NCBI GenBank assembly: GCA_020351305.1
Contig: CP070730.1
Coordinates: 1,249,758 to 1,313,686 of the forward strand
Length of the DNA: 63,929 nt
Direction of reading: 5' to 3'
Origin: Candidatus Bathyarchaeota archaeon
GTDB lineage: Archaea; Thermoproteota; Bathyarchaeia; Bathyarchaeales; SOJC01
Shown: one piece after another, positions 1-7,864 of the stretch
How the letters are laid out: every line of letters starts with the position of its first letter
Numbering within the stretch: position 1 is the first letter of the stretch
Position numbers and translations under genes: made by a program
The notes under the pieces: model-generated
What the model was told of the DNA's origin: nothing
Seen by the model: only the letters and a program-made list of their open reading frames with translations
Databases searched by the model: none

Positions 1-1012
1 CTACAATCTTTGTGTCAAATAACTCGAGCGTAACAGAACTAGGAAGCTTTATTGCCTTTAGAGTTATTGTTGCGATGGTTCCATTTCCTTCTGCAAATAC
101 TGTCCAGCTTGGGGTTCCTGTAATGTTTGGCCACAGGACTATTCCGACTACAAAGTAGTCTGCTCCGATTCCTGCATGCTCATCGTACCAAACGAAAATT
201 GTTCCATTGTCTGCGGTGTTTGGCGGTGTCACGAATTGCTTCATGAAGGGCCCTTCTGTAACATCAACGAGTTCCAGAACGTCTGGATGATAGCGCAATT
301 TGAATTCTACGCCTATGGCACGCCAGTCTACAACAAGATTGTTCATTGTCACGTTGATTTCAAAGGTTTCCCCTAAATGCATCACGCTATTCTCTGCAGG
401 TTCTACTTTCAAGACTGGTTCTGGCAGAGGAGGATACGAATACTCATATATTCCGTCTACTGTAGTGAATGATAGTGATGGTTCTAGCTTCGTGAAAAAT
501 GAGGCTTCACCAGCTGTTACTATGTGAAGTGGACATGTAAGCATACCCGCTACTGGTGGAGCAGCTGTGATGTTGAACTCTAGTTGACAGAGTCTGCCTT
601 CCGACACGTTTACTGGTGTAGCACCGATGCCTAGGGCTACAGCCCATAAAGCGTATCCCTGGATGTTGTTGATGTCTTGTGCAACTGGAAAGTGACTTTG
701 ACCAGCAAAGACATGGTCTGAAGGCAAGGTCATATCAAGACATTCTAAATAAGCAGGGTTCCATGTTATGTTTGCTTGCCATCCATTTAGACCCGTTACA
801 TTAAAGACTGAAATGTTCGCGAAGAAAGTATCACCAATGCTTGTAGTGTCGGTGTAAAAAGTGAAATTTCCATCTCCACTTGATGGGTTGATGACTTTCA
901 CTTCAGTACCATTTGCAGCTAGCACATAAATAGTAGGTTGATTAGCTACCATGAACACGCTTGAAATTAACATGAATACAAAGCTTAAGCTAAGTAACTT
1001 CCGTATTTTCAC
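1..1012 (-). CDS. Secreted cohesin-like protein, 3' end beyond window
   Basis: Partial: the frame is open to the window edge, giving at least 337 residues. I place the start at GTG 1010-1012 because it is followed by a classical signal peptide (basic MKIRKLL, then a hydrophobic stretch); the ATG at 973 would cut into that hydrophobic core. Two cohesin-like beta-sandwich modules can be read. The first (about residues 35-180) opens with NPSSGDGNFTFYTDTT and ends with GEASFFTKLEPS, the same framework as the proteins at 1940 and 5857. The second (about 195-337) resembles the second module of the protein at 5857, with a shared GPFM segment. The cohesin assignment rests on pattern and on the neighbouring dockerins. 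Whether this protein ends in a dockerin, an anchor or neither lies outside the window. Confidence 0.75.
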   Translation of the reverse strand, partial: MKIRKLLSLSFVFMLISSVFMVANQPTIYVLAANGTEVKVINPSSGDGNFTFYTDTTSIGDTFFANISVFNVTGLNGWQANITWNPAYLECLDMTLPSDHVFAGQSHFPVAQDINNIQGYALWAVALGIGATPVNVSEGRLCQLEFNITAAPPVAGMLTCPLHIVTAGEASFFTKLEPSLSFTTVDGIYEYSYPPLPEPVLKVEPAENSVMHLGETFEINVTMNNLVVDWRAIGVEFKLRYHPDVLELVDVTEGPFMKQFVTPPNTADNGTIFVWYDEHAGIGADYFVVGIVLWPNITGTPSWTVFAEGNGTIATITLKAIKLPSSVTLELFDTKIV

Positions 1013-1148
1013 ATAACCTTCTTTCAATAATGTCACCGTAGCCAGAGGTATGCAGTTTAAGAGTATTTAAATCTTAAAGATTCCAAAATTAGACTAGAGA
1101 TTCAGTTTTCATGAATACCTTGTCCGAATTAGCTAATTCCCTTTCTGG

Positions 1149-1160
1149 AAAAAAAAGAGT
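1149..1160 (-). terminator. T-tract terminator after the anchored cohesin gene
   Basis: On the minus strand a CACTC segment runs into eight T residues (A8 at 1149-1156 on the plus strand), about 40 nt after the stop of the gene at 1193. Archaeal RNA polymerase terminates at T-tracts. The same C/T-then-T design follows three other genes of this window. Confidence 0.5.
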
Positions 1161-1192
1161 GTTTGTTTGAATTCTCTTTTTGACAATTAAGG

Positions 1193-1852
1193 TTACTTAA
1201 GAGCGAGATATCTTCTTCTGGCAAAGAGGACCGCGAAACTCACGATTATCAGGACGGGAACAAGCAGCATCATCGGTAACTCTGGGTAAATCTCTATTTC
1301 ACCCCGTACCGCTGTGGGGAAAACCTCCACTGTCGATCCTAATGGATCGGGAAGAGTGCTAAGTTTCGTCACTATTGTCCCTTCAGATGCAAAGGTAACA
1401 TTGCTCCATCCCTCGGCAATACCTCGGAATTCAATCTGGCACAACTTGCCCTCAGTGACATTTATGGGATCGTATTGCACAGAACCGTTTAAGCCTTGAG
1501 CTACAGCCCAGACTACAAATCCAGCACTGTTATTGATATCTTTTGCAACTTCGAAAACATTCTGCCCAGCAAAGACGTGGTCGTCAGGAAGAGAAATGTC
1601 AAGTGCTTCCAGTATAGTTGGATCGAAGGTTATGTTGACTTGCCATCCCTTAAGAAAGGAAATGTTCTGAACAACTGCGTTAACCACAAATGGATCTGTA
1701 GGAACATTAGGGCCCACATTTACAGGGGTAGGCAATATTCTTACGGTGGTTTGATCTTGACCCAATGCAGAGTACATATATGTAGCAGAGGAAAGCAAAG
1801 AAGCCAATATCACTGCAAGTGTAATTGTCTTAAGTGAGAATCTTTTAGCCAT
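1193..1852 (-). CDS. Membrane-anchored single-cohesin surface protein
   Basis: 219 residues: an N-terminal hydrophobic signal segment (about 8-30), one cohesin-like module (about 38-185, with NISFLKGWQVNITFDP and DDHVFAGQNVFEV matching the paralogues) and a C-terminal hydrophobic helix (about 193-212) followed by RRRYLALK. The layout is that of an extracellular domain held at the membrane with its tail inside, so it could serve as the anchoring cohesin for the dockerin proteins encoded next to it. It is the only protein of the cohesin group here with a visible C-terminal anchor. Start: ATG at 1852. The binding partner is not shown by sequence. Confidence 0.7.
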   Translation of the reverse strand: MAKRFSLKTITLAVILASLLSSATYMYSALGQDQTTVRILPTPVNVGPNVPTDPFVVNAVVQNISFLKGWQVNITFDPTILEALDISLPDDHVFAGQNVFEVAKDINNSAGFVVWAVAQGLNGSVQYDPINVTEGKLCQIEFRGIAEGWSNVTFASEGTIVTKLSTLPDPLGSTVEVFPTAVRGEIEIYPELPMMLLVPVLIIVSFAVLFARRRYLALK

Positions 1853-1920
1853 GTGTCTTTCACCTTGATTTGTCCCTTATTAAAGGTTACATGAATATTA
1901 GTTTTTAGGTGTTTGTCCTA

Positions 1921-1935
1921 ATAAAAAGAGAGAGG
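1921..1935 (-). terminator. C/T-rich T-tract terminator
   Basis: Minus-strand CTTCCCTCTCTC followed by T5 lies a few bases after the stop of the three-cohesin/dockerin gene. It matches the pyrimidine-rich signature seen at 5811 and 7828. Confidence 0.5.
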
Positions 1936-1939
1936 GAAG

Positions 1940-3886
1940 TTAACAATGATTGCCGAAATTGATTATCGCTATTGTGATGTCAGTTATGTCTATGATTCCA
2001 TCTTGATTAAAGTCTGCATCAGGATTCCATCGAGGATGACCTGGGTCTGAACCAAAAGCATCTATAGCAATCCAAATATCCGTCACATCGACAATTCCAT
2101 CGCCATTAATGTCGCCCATTAATTTGATTTTTACCCCACCATCAATAAATACGTTATCAGCAGTGTCAATTTCATATGGGACTGGGATGGCTTCGGCTTT
2201 TATAGTGTAATTGTGGCATGGTTCTACGCCAGTTGTATCCCAAACAAAAGTAACTGTGATTTCAGTGTCCGGTGCCAGAGGAGCTACAACGTTTATCGTT
2301 CCTATAAGATTGTTGTCGTAGTAGGCTTCTACCTGAAAGGTCTCGGAGACATTTCCTTCGTTTTTGAGCGTGACGTTTATTTCAACTGTCCATCCCTCAT
2401 AGGCAATGGTTGTTGAGGTGGTAACATTAATCACCGCTATATCTCTTATGATCGCTAGGAAAAAGCCATCATGAGCTTCATGAGATATTGAATTGCCTTG
2501 ACAATCGAAGAGATAGGTATCATGGAGATCTAAAGGCGTGGCACCCATGCTTTCTACTCTGAAGATTAAAGTGAGTAGTGCGACAGGTTCCATTGTCTGC
2601 AGTGGTTGAGAAGGAGGATAGTAGGAAACGTTGACCCAAGTAAAGCCTTCAGTGTTATTTGCCACAAAGTCGGGCGTATAGTAAGTTTCGTTCAGAGCGT
2701 CGAGAAATATTATTCCGATACATGCAAGGATTTCTGGATCATAACTTAGAGTGAATTCATATGCACACACTGCTTCGACATCATCTAGTGTGATGTTTAT
2801 CTCGAATGTTTTTGGTGGAATGAGGGTTGGGTCTATTATTTCCTCCGGATCGACTGCTAGCTTGGCGACTAACATGTTGTTGAAGTATCCGTTAGCGACA
2901 TCATGAGTTATCGGTCCACTGAACTGATCTTGGAGAATGGTGTCAGTGAGAGTTAGATTAGTGGCGCCCAGTTCAAGAACATGAAAAGCGATTGTTGCAA
3001 GTGTGCCATTGCCAGTTCTTGCTGGTTCGGGTGGTGTGAGTGCTGCGGAGAATTGTATTGTGCCAGCTGTGTAGTTTATTATTATAGTAGGTGTGACGTT
3101 TGCTGGAAAGAAGCTACCCAAATCTACGGATGTAGCATTGAGAATGGTTGAGTTAAAGGTTAATGTGAAATTAAAGCTATAAAGATTCATTACATTCGCA
3201 ATGTCTATGTCCACTGTGAAGTTGTGGCAGGGTGTTAGAGATGAGTTAACTGTGCGTTCAGGATTAACATAAAGGTGGGCAAGCATTGTTTCTTCTGATG
3301 AGATATATTCGTATTGTCCATCTGACGGTGTGAAGGCAAGCGAAGTTTCCAGTTTCGTGAAAAATGAGGCTTCACCAGGCATTACTATATGGATTGAAGA
3401 AGAAAACGTGCCCCCAGGTGATGGAGCTGCTGTTATATTGAATTCCAGCTGCACTACTGTACCATTACCAGTGAAGCTGCCGCTTAATACAGCTGCTGCC
3501 CACAACACCCAACCATCAGCATTGTCAATAGTTTTGGCTGTTGGCAGAAAGGCGCCTAAACCTGCCAAGACATGGTCTGTTGGGACAGTTATATCAAGCA
3601 ACTCTAAATAACTGGGATTCCACGTTATGTTTACCTGCCAACCATTAAGACCTGTCACATTGGTGACTGAAACGTTTGCGAAGAAAGTATAGCCAACGCG
3701 TGTAGTGTTGGTGTAGAAAGTGAAGTTCCCGTCACCTGAGGTTGGATTAATAATGGCTAACTGGGTTTGCGATGTTGCTGAGGCTGATGGCAAGGTGAGT
3801 GGATTTGTGATAAGTGCAAGTGTGGTAAGAAACCAGAGTAAAATTGTTATTTTTGTAACTATCTTTTTGTTTTGCTTTCTGTACAT
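1940..3886 (-). CDS. Secreted protein with three cohesin-like modules, CARDB-like domain and dockerin
   Basis: 648 residues. After a signal peptide (about 10-38) come a cohesin-like module (about 43-195, shared almost word for word with the protein at 5857), two more divergent cohesin-like modules (about 200-335 and 340-480), a CARDB-like beta-sandwich (about 485-590, with EGWTVEINVTLKNEGNVSE) and a C-terminal type I-like dockerin (591-648). The dockerin carries two EF-hand-like calcium loops, DINGDGIVDVTD and DFNQDGIIDITD. Having both cohesins and a dockerin, the protein could be an adaptor scaffoldin that receives dockerin proteins and itself docks. There is no transmembrane anchor at the C-terminus. 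Function is inferred from modules only. Confidence 0.75.
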   Translation of the reverse strand: MYRKQNKKIVTKITILLWFLTTLALITNPLTLPSASATSQTQLAIINPTSGDGNFTFYTNTTRVGYTFFANVSVTNVTGLNGWQVNITWNPSYLELLDITVPTDHVLAGLGAFLPTAKTIDNADGWVLWAAAVLSGSFTGNGTVVQLEFNITAAPSPGGTFSSSIHIVMPGEASFFTKLETSLAFTPSDGQYEYISSEETMLAHLYVNPERTVNSSLTPCHNFTVDIDIANVMNLYSFNFTLTFNSTILNATSVDLGSFFPANVTPTIIINYTAGTIQFSAALTPPEPARTGNGTLATIAFHVLELGATNLTLTDTILQDQFSGPITHDVANGYFNNMLVAKLAVDPEEIIDPTLIPPKTFEINITLDDVEAVCAYEFTLSYDPEILACIGIIFLDALNETYYTPDFVANNTEGFTWVNVSYYPPSQPLQTMEPVALLTLIFRVESMGATPLDLHDTYLFDCQGNSISHEAHDGFFLAIIRDIAVINVTTSTTIAYEGWTVEINVTLKNEGNVSETFQVEAYYDNNLIGTINVVAPLAPDTEITVTFVWDTTGVEPCHNYTIKAEAIPVPYEIDTADNVFIDGGVKIKLMGDINGDGIVDVTDIWIAIDAFGSDPGHPRWNPDADFNQDGIIDITDITIAIINFGNHC

Positions 3887-4110
3887 TTATTCTCTTTCTC
3901 CCGTAATAATAGAACTTGACAATTGTGATTATAAAGGTTCTGGAATCTAATTCCAATGAAAGCGAAGAGTCCTTTTTAAGGTGCATACATCTCTATGAAT
4001 CACTTATTCACTCGTGACTTAAGTTAGTTCTATTGATCTAATGTACTTTGCCGTAACAACTTGCAGTGCCTTAGCTGTAGTTTTGGCTACGCCAACAATT
4101 TTGCGGTTAG

Positions 4111-5721
4111 CTATAGTGTTTCCCCGAAATGGACTATGACTATAGTGATGTCGGTTATGTCCACGACGAGGTCGTTGTTTAAGTCGTAATTTGAGTTCCA
4201 ACCTGGGCTGCCAGGTGTAGTGCCAAAGGCATCAATAACAAGGACAATATCTGTGATGTCTACAATGCCATCACCGTTAACATCACCAATCAGTGGAGGT
4301 GCTTCACTAACAATCACTGTTTGTTCTAGTGTATCGTTTAATCCTTGAGTATCAGTCACGGTTAGAGATACAGTGTAGTTTGCTACACTAGTGAATGTGT
4401 GGTCTATTGTTGCACTTGACGTTGATGTGATGTTTCCGTCCCCGAAATTCCATGTGTAATCAACTATTGGTGCTTCTGCTACACCATTCCATCCAGGTAA
4501 GGAGCTTGAAGCATCGAATCTTACAGATTGGTTTGCATTAGGTATAGGTGGTGACCAAGTGAAGTCAGCGGTAGGGCCAATAGGTGGTTGGACAGATATG
4601 GGCTTTGCAGTCGTTGACCACAACCCTTCAGTGTCAGTAACGTTTAGAGTAACTACGTACGTTCCATTTTGCGTATATTGGTGTGTTGTAGTTGGAGGTG
4701 CTGGGTTACCTGTTCGTATCACTGGAGGTGATCCATCCCCGAAATCCCATTCAAATCTGGTTATGTTATCATTATAGCCTTCTGCAGAGGAGGCTGCGCC
4801 ATCAAAGGTTATTGTCTGGTTGACGAAGGGATCAGCTGGGGAATAGCTGAAAGCTGCCTGCGGTGGGTATGGACCTTGCAGTATTTCATAATTAGATGAA
4901 GTTCTTGATTCGAATCCGTCATATGTTGCGCTTGAGTATATGATTCCTTCTCCTGACTTCATTTCTGGGTGTAACTTGAGTGTCGCATTATATGTTCCGT
5001 TGATTGTATCTGGAGTAAGATTAGGTTCTCCAGTGAAGGTTGTGATTCCATATCTGTCTGTGATTTGAAATGCAGCGTAACTTTCGGGGCAAATTGCAAC
5101 TCCACCATTTGAGGGACGGGTTGAGTATACGCCTGCGCATGCTAAGGCTGTTCCTCTGTAAGGCCAGTTCAGTAAAGGGTATGTAAGCACAAATTCTGGC
5201 TCAGTGTTGCTCCTCAAGAGATAAGGTCCTTGAGTAATTGCGCCAGGAAGTGCAACACTATTTCCATCAAACACTGTGACTGCAATAATCACATTTCGGT
5301 CATTAGGTTCGTTGTTTTTTATTGTTATGTGAAAATATGCGAAACTAGCTGTGAAAGGTGCTGCTATTTTAAAGTCTGTCACTGGATCGCCCACTGAATC
5401 AGAGGGCATAATGTTAGTGATCTCTACTGGCCATTGACTTGCTGATATGTCTCCAGTTGGCAAAGTTCTTAAAGCGACAAGTCCAATGTCATCTTGAATT
5501 TCAAGAGCCACCAAAGCGGTGCTTACTGGTATCCCATCGAAAGTTACGTTGCCACTTATGCTTAAAGAATCTCGTAGATAATATGACTGCTTGGTGATAT
5601 TCAGTGTTATGCTTAGTGAAGCAGCATAGACTGGAATTGTAGAAAAACTCGATAGTGCTAGTATTCCTAAGAAAGTAAAACGAAATAATAATGAAGGGAT
5701 TTTGCTTAATCCTCTATTCAT
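4111..5721 (-). CDS. Secreted PKD-repeat protein with C-terminal dockerin
   Basis: 536 residues: signal peptide (about 12-33), a 250-residue N-terminal beta-rich region I do not recognise, two PKD domains (about 287-375 and 382-470, each with the FxWxFGDG core: FEWDFGDGSPP and YTWNFGDGNIT) and a dockerin (479-536, loops DVNGDGIVDITD and DLNNDLVVDITD). PKD domains are extracellular spacer or binding folds. No catalytic motif was noticed. The dockerin closely resembles those at 1940 and 7865, which argues that all three dock on the same cohesin type. No T-tract terminator was seen after this gene. Confidence 0.75.
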   Translation of the reverse strand: MNRGLSKIPSLLFRFTFLGILALSSFSTIPVYAASLSITLNITKQSYYLRDSLSISGNVTFDGIPVSTALVALEIQDDIGLVALRTLPTGDISASQWPVEITNIMPSDSVGDPVTDFKIAAPFTASFAYFHITIKNNEPNDRNVIIAVTVFDGNSVALPGAITQGPYLLRSNTEPEFVLTYPLLNWPYRGTALACAGVYSTRPSNGGVAICPESYAAFQITDRYGITTFTGEPNLTPDTINGTYNATLKLHPEMKSGEGIIYSSATYDGFESRTSSNYEILQGPYPPQAAFSYSPADPFVNQTITFDGAASSAEGYNDNITRFEWDFGDGSPPVIRTGNPAPPTTTHQYTQNGTYVVTLNVTDTEGLWSTTAKPISVQPPIGPTADFTWSPPIPNANQSVRFDASSSLPGWNGVAEAPIVDYTWNFGDGNITSTSSATIDHTFTSVANYTVSLTVTDTQGLNDTLEQTVIVSEAPPLIGDVNGDGIVDITDIVLVIDAFGTTPGSPGWNSNYDLNNDLVVDITDITIVIVHFGETL

Positions 5722-5810
5722 TCATGGACCTCATAAACGTTAAAAGCTCTCGTCAATTTAAACGTTCTGAAATTATGTTCTATTAAGTTAGTTGGCTTTA
5801 CAGAATGATT

Positions 5811-5829
5811 AAATATAAAAAAAGAGGGA
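5811..5829 (-). terminator. C/T-rich T-tract terminator
   Basis: On the minus strand TCCCTC leads into T7 (A7 at 5817-5823 on plus), about 35 nt downstream of the stop of the cohesin gene at 5857. Confidence 0.55.
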
Positions 5830-5856
5830 ATGGGGATAGGATTTTCAGATGGTTTT

Positions 5857-7659
5857 CTATGGCATCCTTAGGATTCTGAACTCTGCTTGTACTTCTGGAC
5901 AGTACGGATGACCACCTTCGGATGGCCAATCGCTTAGTGCGTTGACTATAGCTGTTCCTGTGCCTACAAATGCATGTTTCGGCAGGTATACACAGAGTGT
6001 TATGTTGTACTCAAGGAATGTACACCACTCGTGCTCTCCGCCAACATAGACCCACATATAGGCGAATCCAATTGGCACGTCGAGGTCGTCTGTGACAACT
6101 AGTGTAATCAGTGTCCAGAATGGTTGTTCTGCGTATGTTCTGAAGTATATGTCGAAGCAAGCTGTTTCGGTCTTGTTCCACTCAGTTGCTTTAGGTATGA
6201 CTTCTGTGATTTCTACGCGCCACCAGACCTTGAACCACAGCCAGTCCTCAACAACTTCGCATCCAATGTCAACAGTAGCCACGACCTCCCAAATACCGAA
6301 TATCTCGGTTTCAGGGTCGATGCATGGCCATGGAAGCTGGAAGCACACCGTAGCGTATCCAGTCTCATTGCTGAATGCGCTGAAGATGTAGACTTGTCCA
6401 TATGGACCTCGCACTTCGAAGGCTACTAGCTTGTGTTGCACTGGGTCTAGGTTGTAGGTGACGAGAGCTGTCAGGCACACTGTCTTCTGAGGCCAGAACA
6501 TGTCGCTTGTCTTGTTAATGCCCTGTCCACCATAGGGGTCAGGCCATTGTGTGAAGACATCGATGTTGCGGCCAAGGATGTATCCAAGGACTCTTGCTGT
6601 GCCGTTTTGCGCTGGATCAAAGTCAATGTATCTAAGGTCAGGGTCGATAGCCCAGTTACCGAAGAGTGGCTCAACGTCTATCGGAGAGTCCTCATACCAT
6701 GGGAACTCTTCCTCATAGATTACTTCGAAGTCAATCGTTACTAGCGTTCCGCTGCCACTGGGGTATGTTGTCATAGCTGTGTGGTTGTTAATGAATATAC
6801 CAAACACAAGTTCTGTGCCGTCGTCGTGCCCTGCAAACCAAGTCGCTGGTGAAGTGGCTGGGGGTGCATAGCTTGCCATGAAAGGTCCTTCTGTCCAACC
6901 AAGTACATCGAGTAATGTGGTGTTGTAGTTTGTGACTTTGAACTGGACGGCTACCATTCGCCAGCCAGCGGCTAGGTTGTTTATGTTGATGTCAACAGAG
7001 AATAGTGCTGAGGGTGTTCCAACGATTGGAGCTCCTCCGCCTAATTCTGTGTAAGATGGTTCTACGCTAATGTATGGTGTGGTTGTTGGTGGAGCATAGA
7101 TGAAGTAGTAATCTGCGTCAGTTGTTGTGAATGAAATGCTAGGTTCTAGTTTGCAGAAGAAAGAGGCTTCACCTGATAATACGAGGTGTATTTGAGAGTG
7201 TAGGAATGTGAATGGTGCTGGTTCAGCAGCTATCTGGAATTCCAGTTGAGCCACTGTACCACTGCCGTTGAAGTGACCGCTTAGGACAGCAGCTGCCCAC
7301 AACACCCAACCATCAGTATTGTCAACGGTCTTGGCTGTTGGCAGAAAAGTACCCAACCCAGATAGGACGTGGTCTGCTGGAACAGTTATGTCAACTAACT
7401 GTAAGTGGCTAGGATTGAATGATACATTAAGCTGCCAACCGGTCATCTGCACAGCGTTGACGACTGTAACATTGGCATAGAATGTGTCACCTAGTGATGT
7501 GGTGGAAGTGTAGAAAGTGAAGTTGTTAGTACTACTGATTGGATCCACGACATTCAGTTCATCAGCATCTGCACCGACAGCAGTGCCAATGACGAAGATA
7601 GAAGCAACGTTAAGCATTAATACGATAGCAAGCAAAGTGGAAAGTAGTTTTCTGTTCAA
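5857..7659 (-). CDS. Secreted protein with two cohesin-like modules
   Basis: 600 residues with a signal peptide (about 5-28). The first cohesin-like module (about 35-190) shares long near-identical stretches with the first module of the protein at 1940, such as GTFLPTAKTVDN and DGWVLWAAAVLSG. The second (about 195-365) resembles the second module of the window-edge protein. The C-terminal 230 residues look like one or two immunoglobulin-like domains rich in Trp. Neither a dockerin nor a C-terminal membrane helix is visible, so retention on the cell is unexplained; it may bind through its Ig-like part. Three genes of the island follow this N-terminal module plan, so they are tandem paralogues. 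Confidence 0.7.
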   Translation of the reverse strand: MNRKLLSTLLAIVLMLNVASIFVIGTAVGADADELNVVDPISSTNNFTFYTSTTSLGDTFYANVTVVNAVQMTGWQLNVSFNPSHLQLVDITVPADHVLSGLGTFLPTAKTVDNTDGWVLWAAAVLSGHFNGSGTVAQLEFQIAAEPAPFTFLHSQIHLVLSGEASFFCKLEPSISFTTTDADYYFIYAPPTTTPYISVEPSYTELGGGAPIVGTPSALFSVDININNLAAGWRMVAVQFKVTNYNTTLLDVLGWTEGPFMASYAPPATSPATWFAGHDDGTELVFGIFINNHTAMTTYPSGSGTLVTIDFEVIYEEEFPWYEDSPIDVEPLFGNWAIDPDLRYIDFDPAQNGTARVLGYILGRNIDVFTQWPDPYGGQGINKTSDMFWPQKTVCLTALVTYNLDPVQHKLVAFEVRGPYGQVYIFSAFSNETGYATVCFQLPWPCIDPETEIFGIWEVVATVDIGCEVVEDWLWFKVWWRVEITEVIPKATEWNKTETACFDIYFRTYAEQPFWTLITLVVTDDLDVPIGFAYMWVYVGGEHEWCTFLEYNITLCVYLPKHAFVGTGTAIVNALSDWPSEGGHPYCPEVQAEFRILRMP

Positions 7660-7746
7660 TGTTCGTTCTCCCTTCTCCTTTTCAGCACTATGAATACTGA
7701 TTTTTTCCCCATTTAAGCATTCCGGAAATATCTTCTATTTTACTGA

Positions 7747-7756
7747 AATGCGCATT
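7747..7756. repeat. Palindrome AATGCGCATT, intergenic copy 1
   Basis: A perfect 10-bp palindrome about 90 bp ahead of the cohesin gene that starts at 7659. The identical palindrome recurs at 20193-20202, and longer variants occur at 38856 and 54459, all intergenic. Confidence 0.4.
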
Positions 7757-7827
7757 CATAATGCAAAAAACTCAGTAACCAAAAATTCGTCTACACTTGT
7801 GTGCATAGAATGCTCTGTTTTGGTTAA

Positions 7828-7845
7828 AGATAAAAAAGGGGGGTT
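7828..7845 (-). terminator. C-tract/T-tract terminator of the solute-binding protein gene
   Basis: Minus-strand run of six C followed by six T (A6 then G6 on plus at 7832-7843), about 20 nt after the stop of the gene at 7865. Confidence 0.55.
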
Positions 7846-7864
7846 AGGAAATTTTGGAAGCTTA

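Noticed and set aside
4019-4201. 60-codon minus-strand frame at the end of the PKD/dockerin gene
   Set aside because: Runs through the dockerin coding region in another frame, giving an Arg/His-rich sequence typical of a shadow frame.
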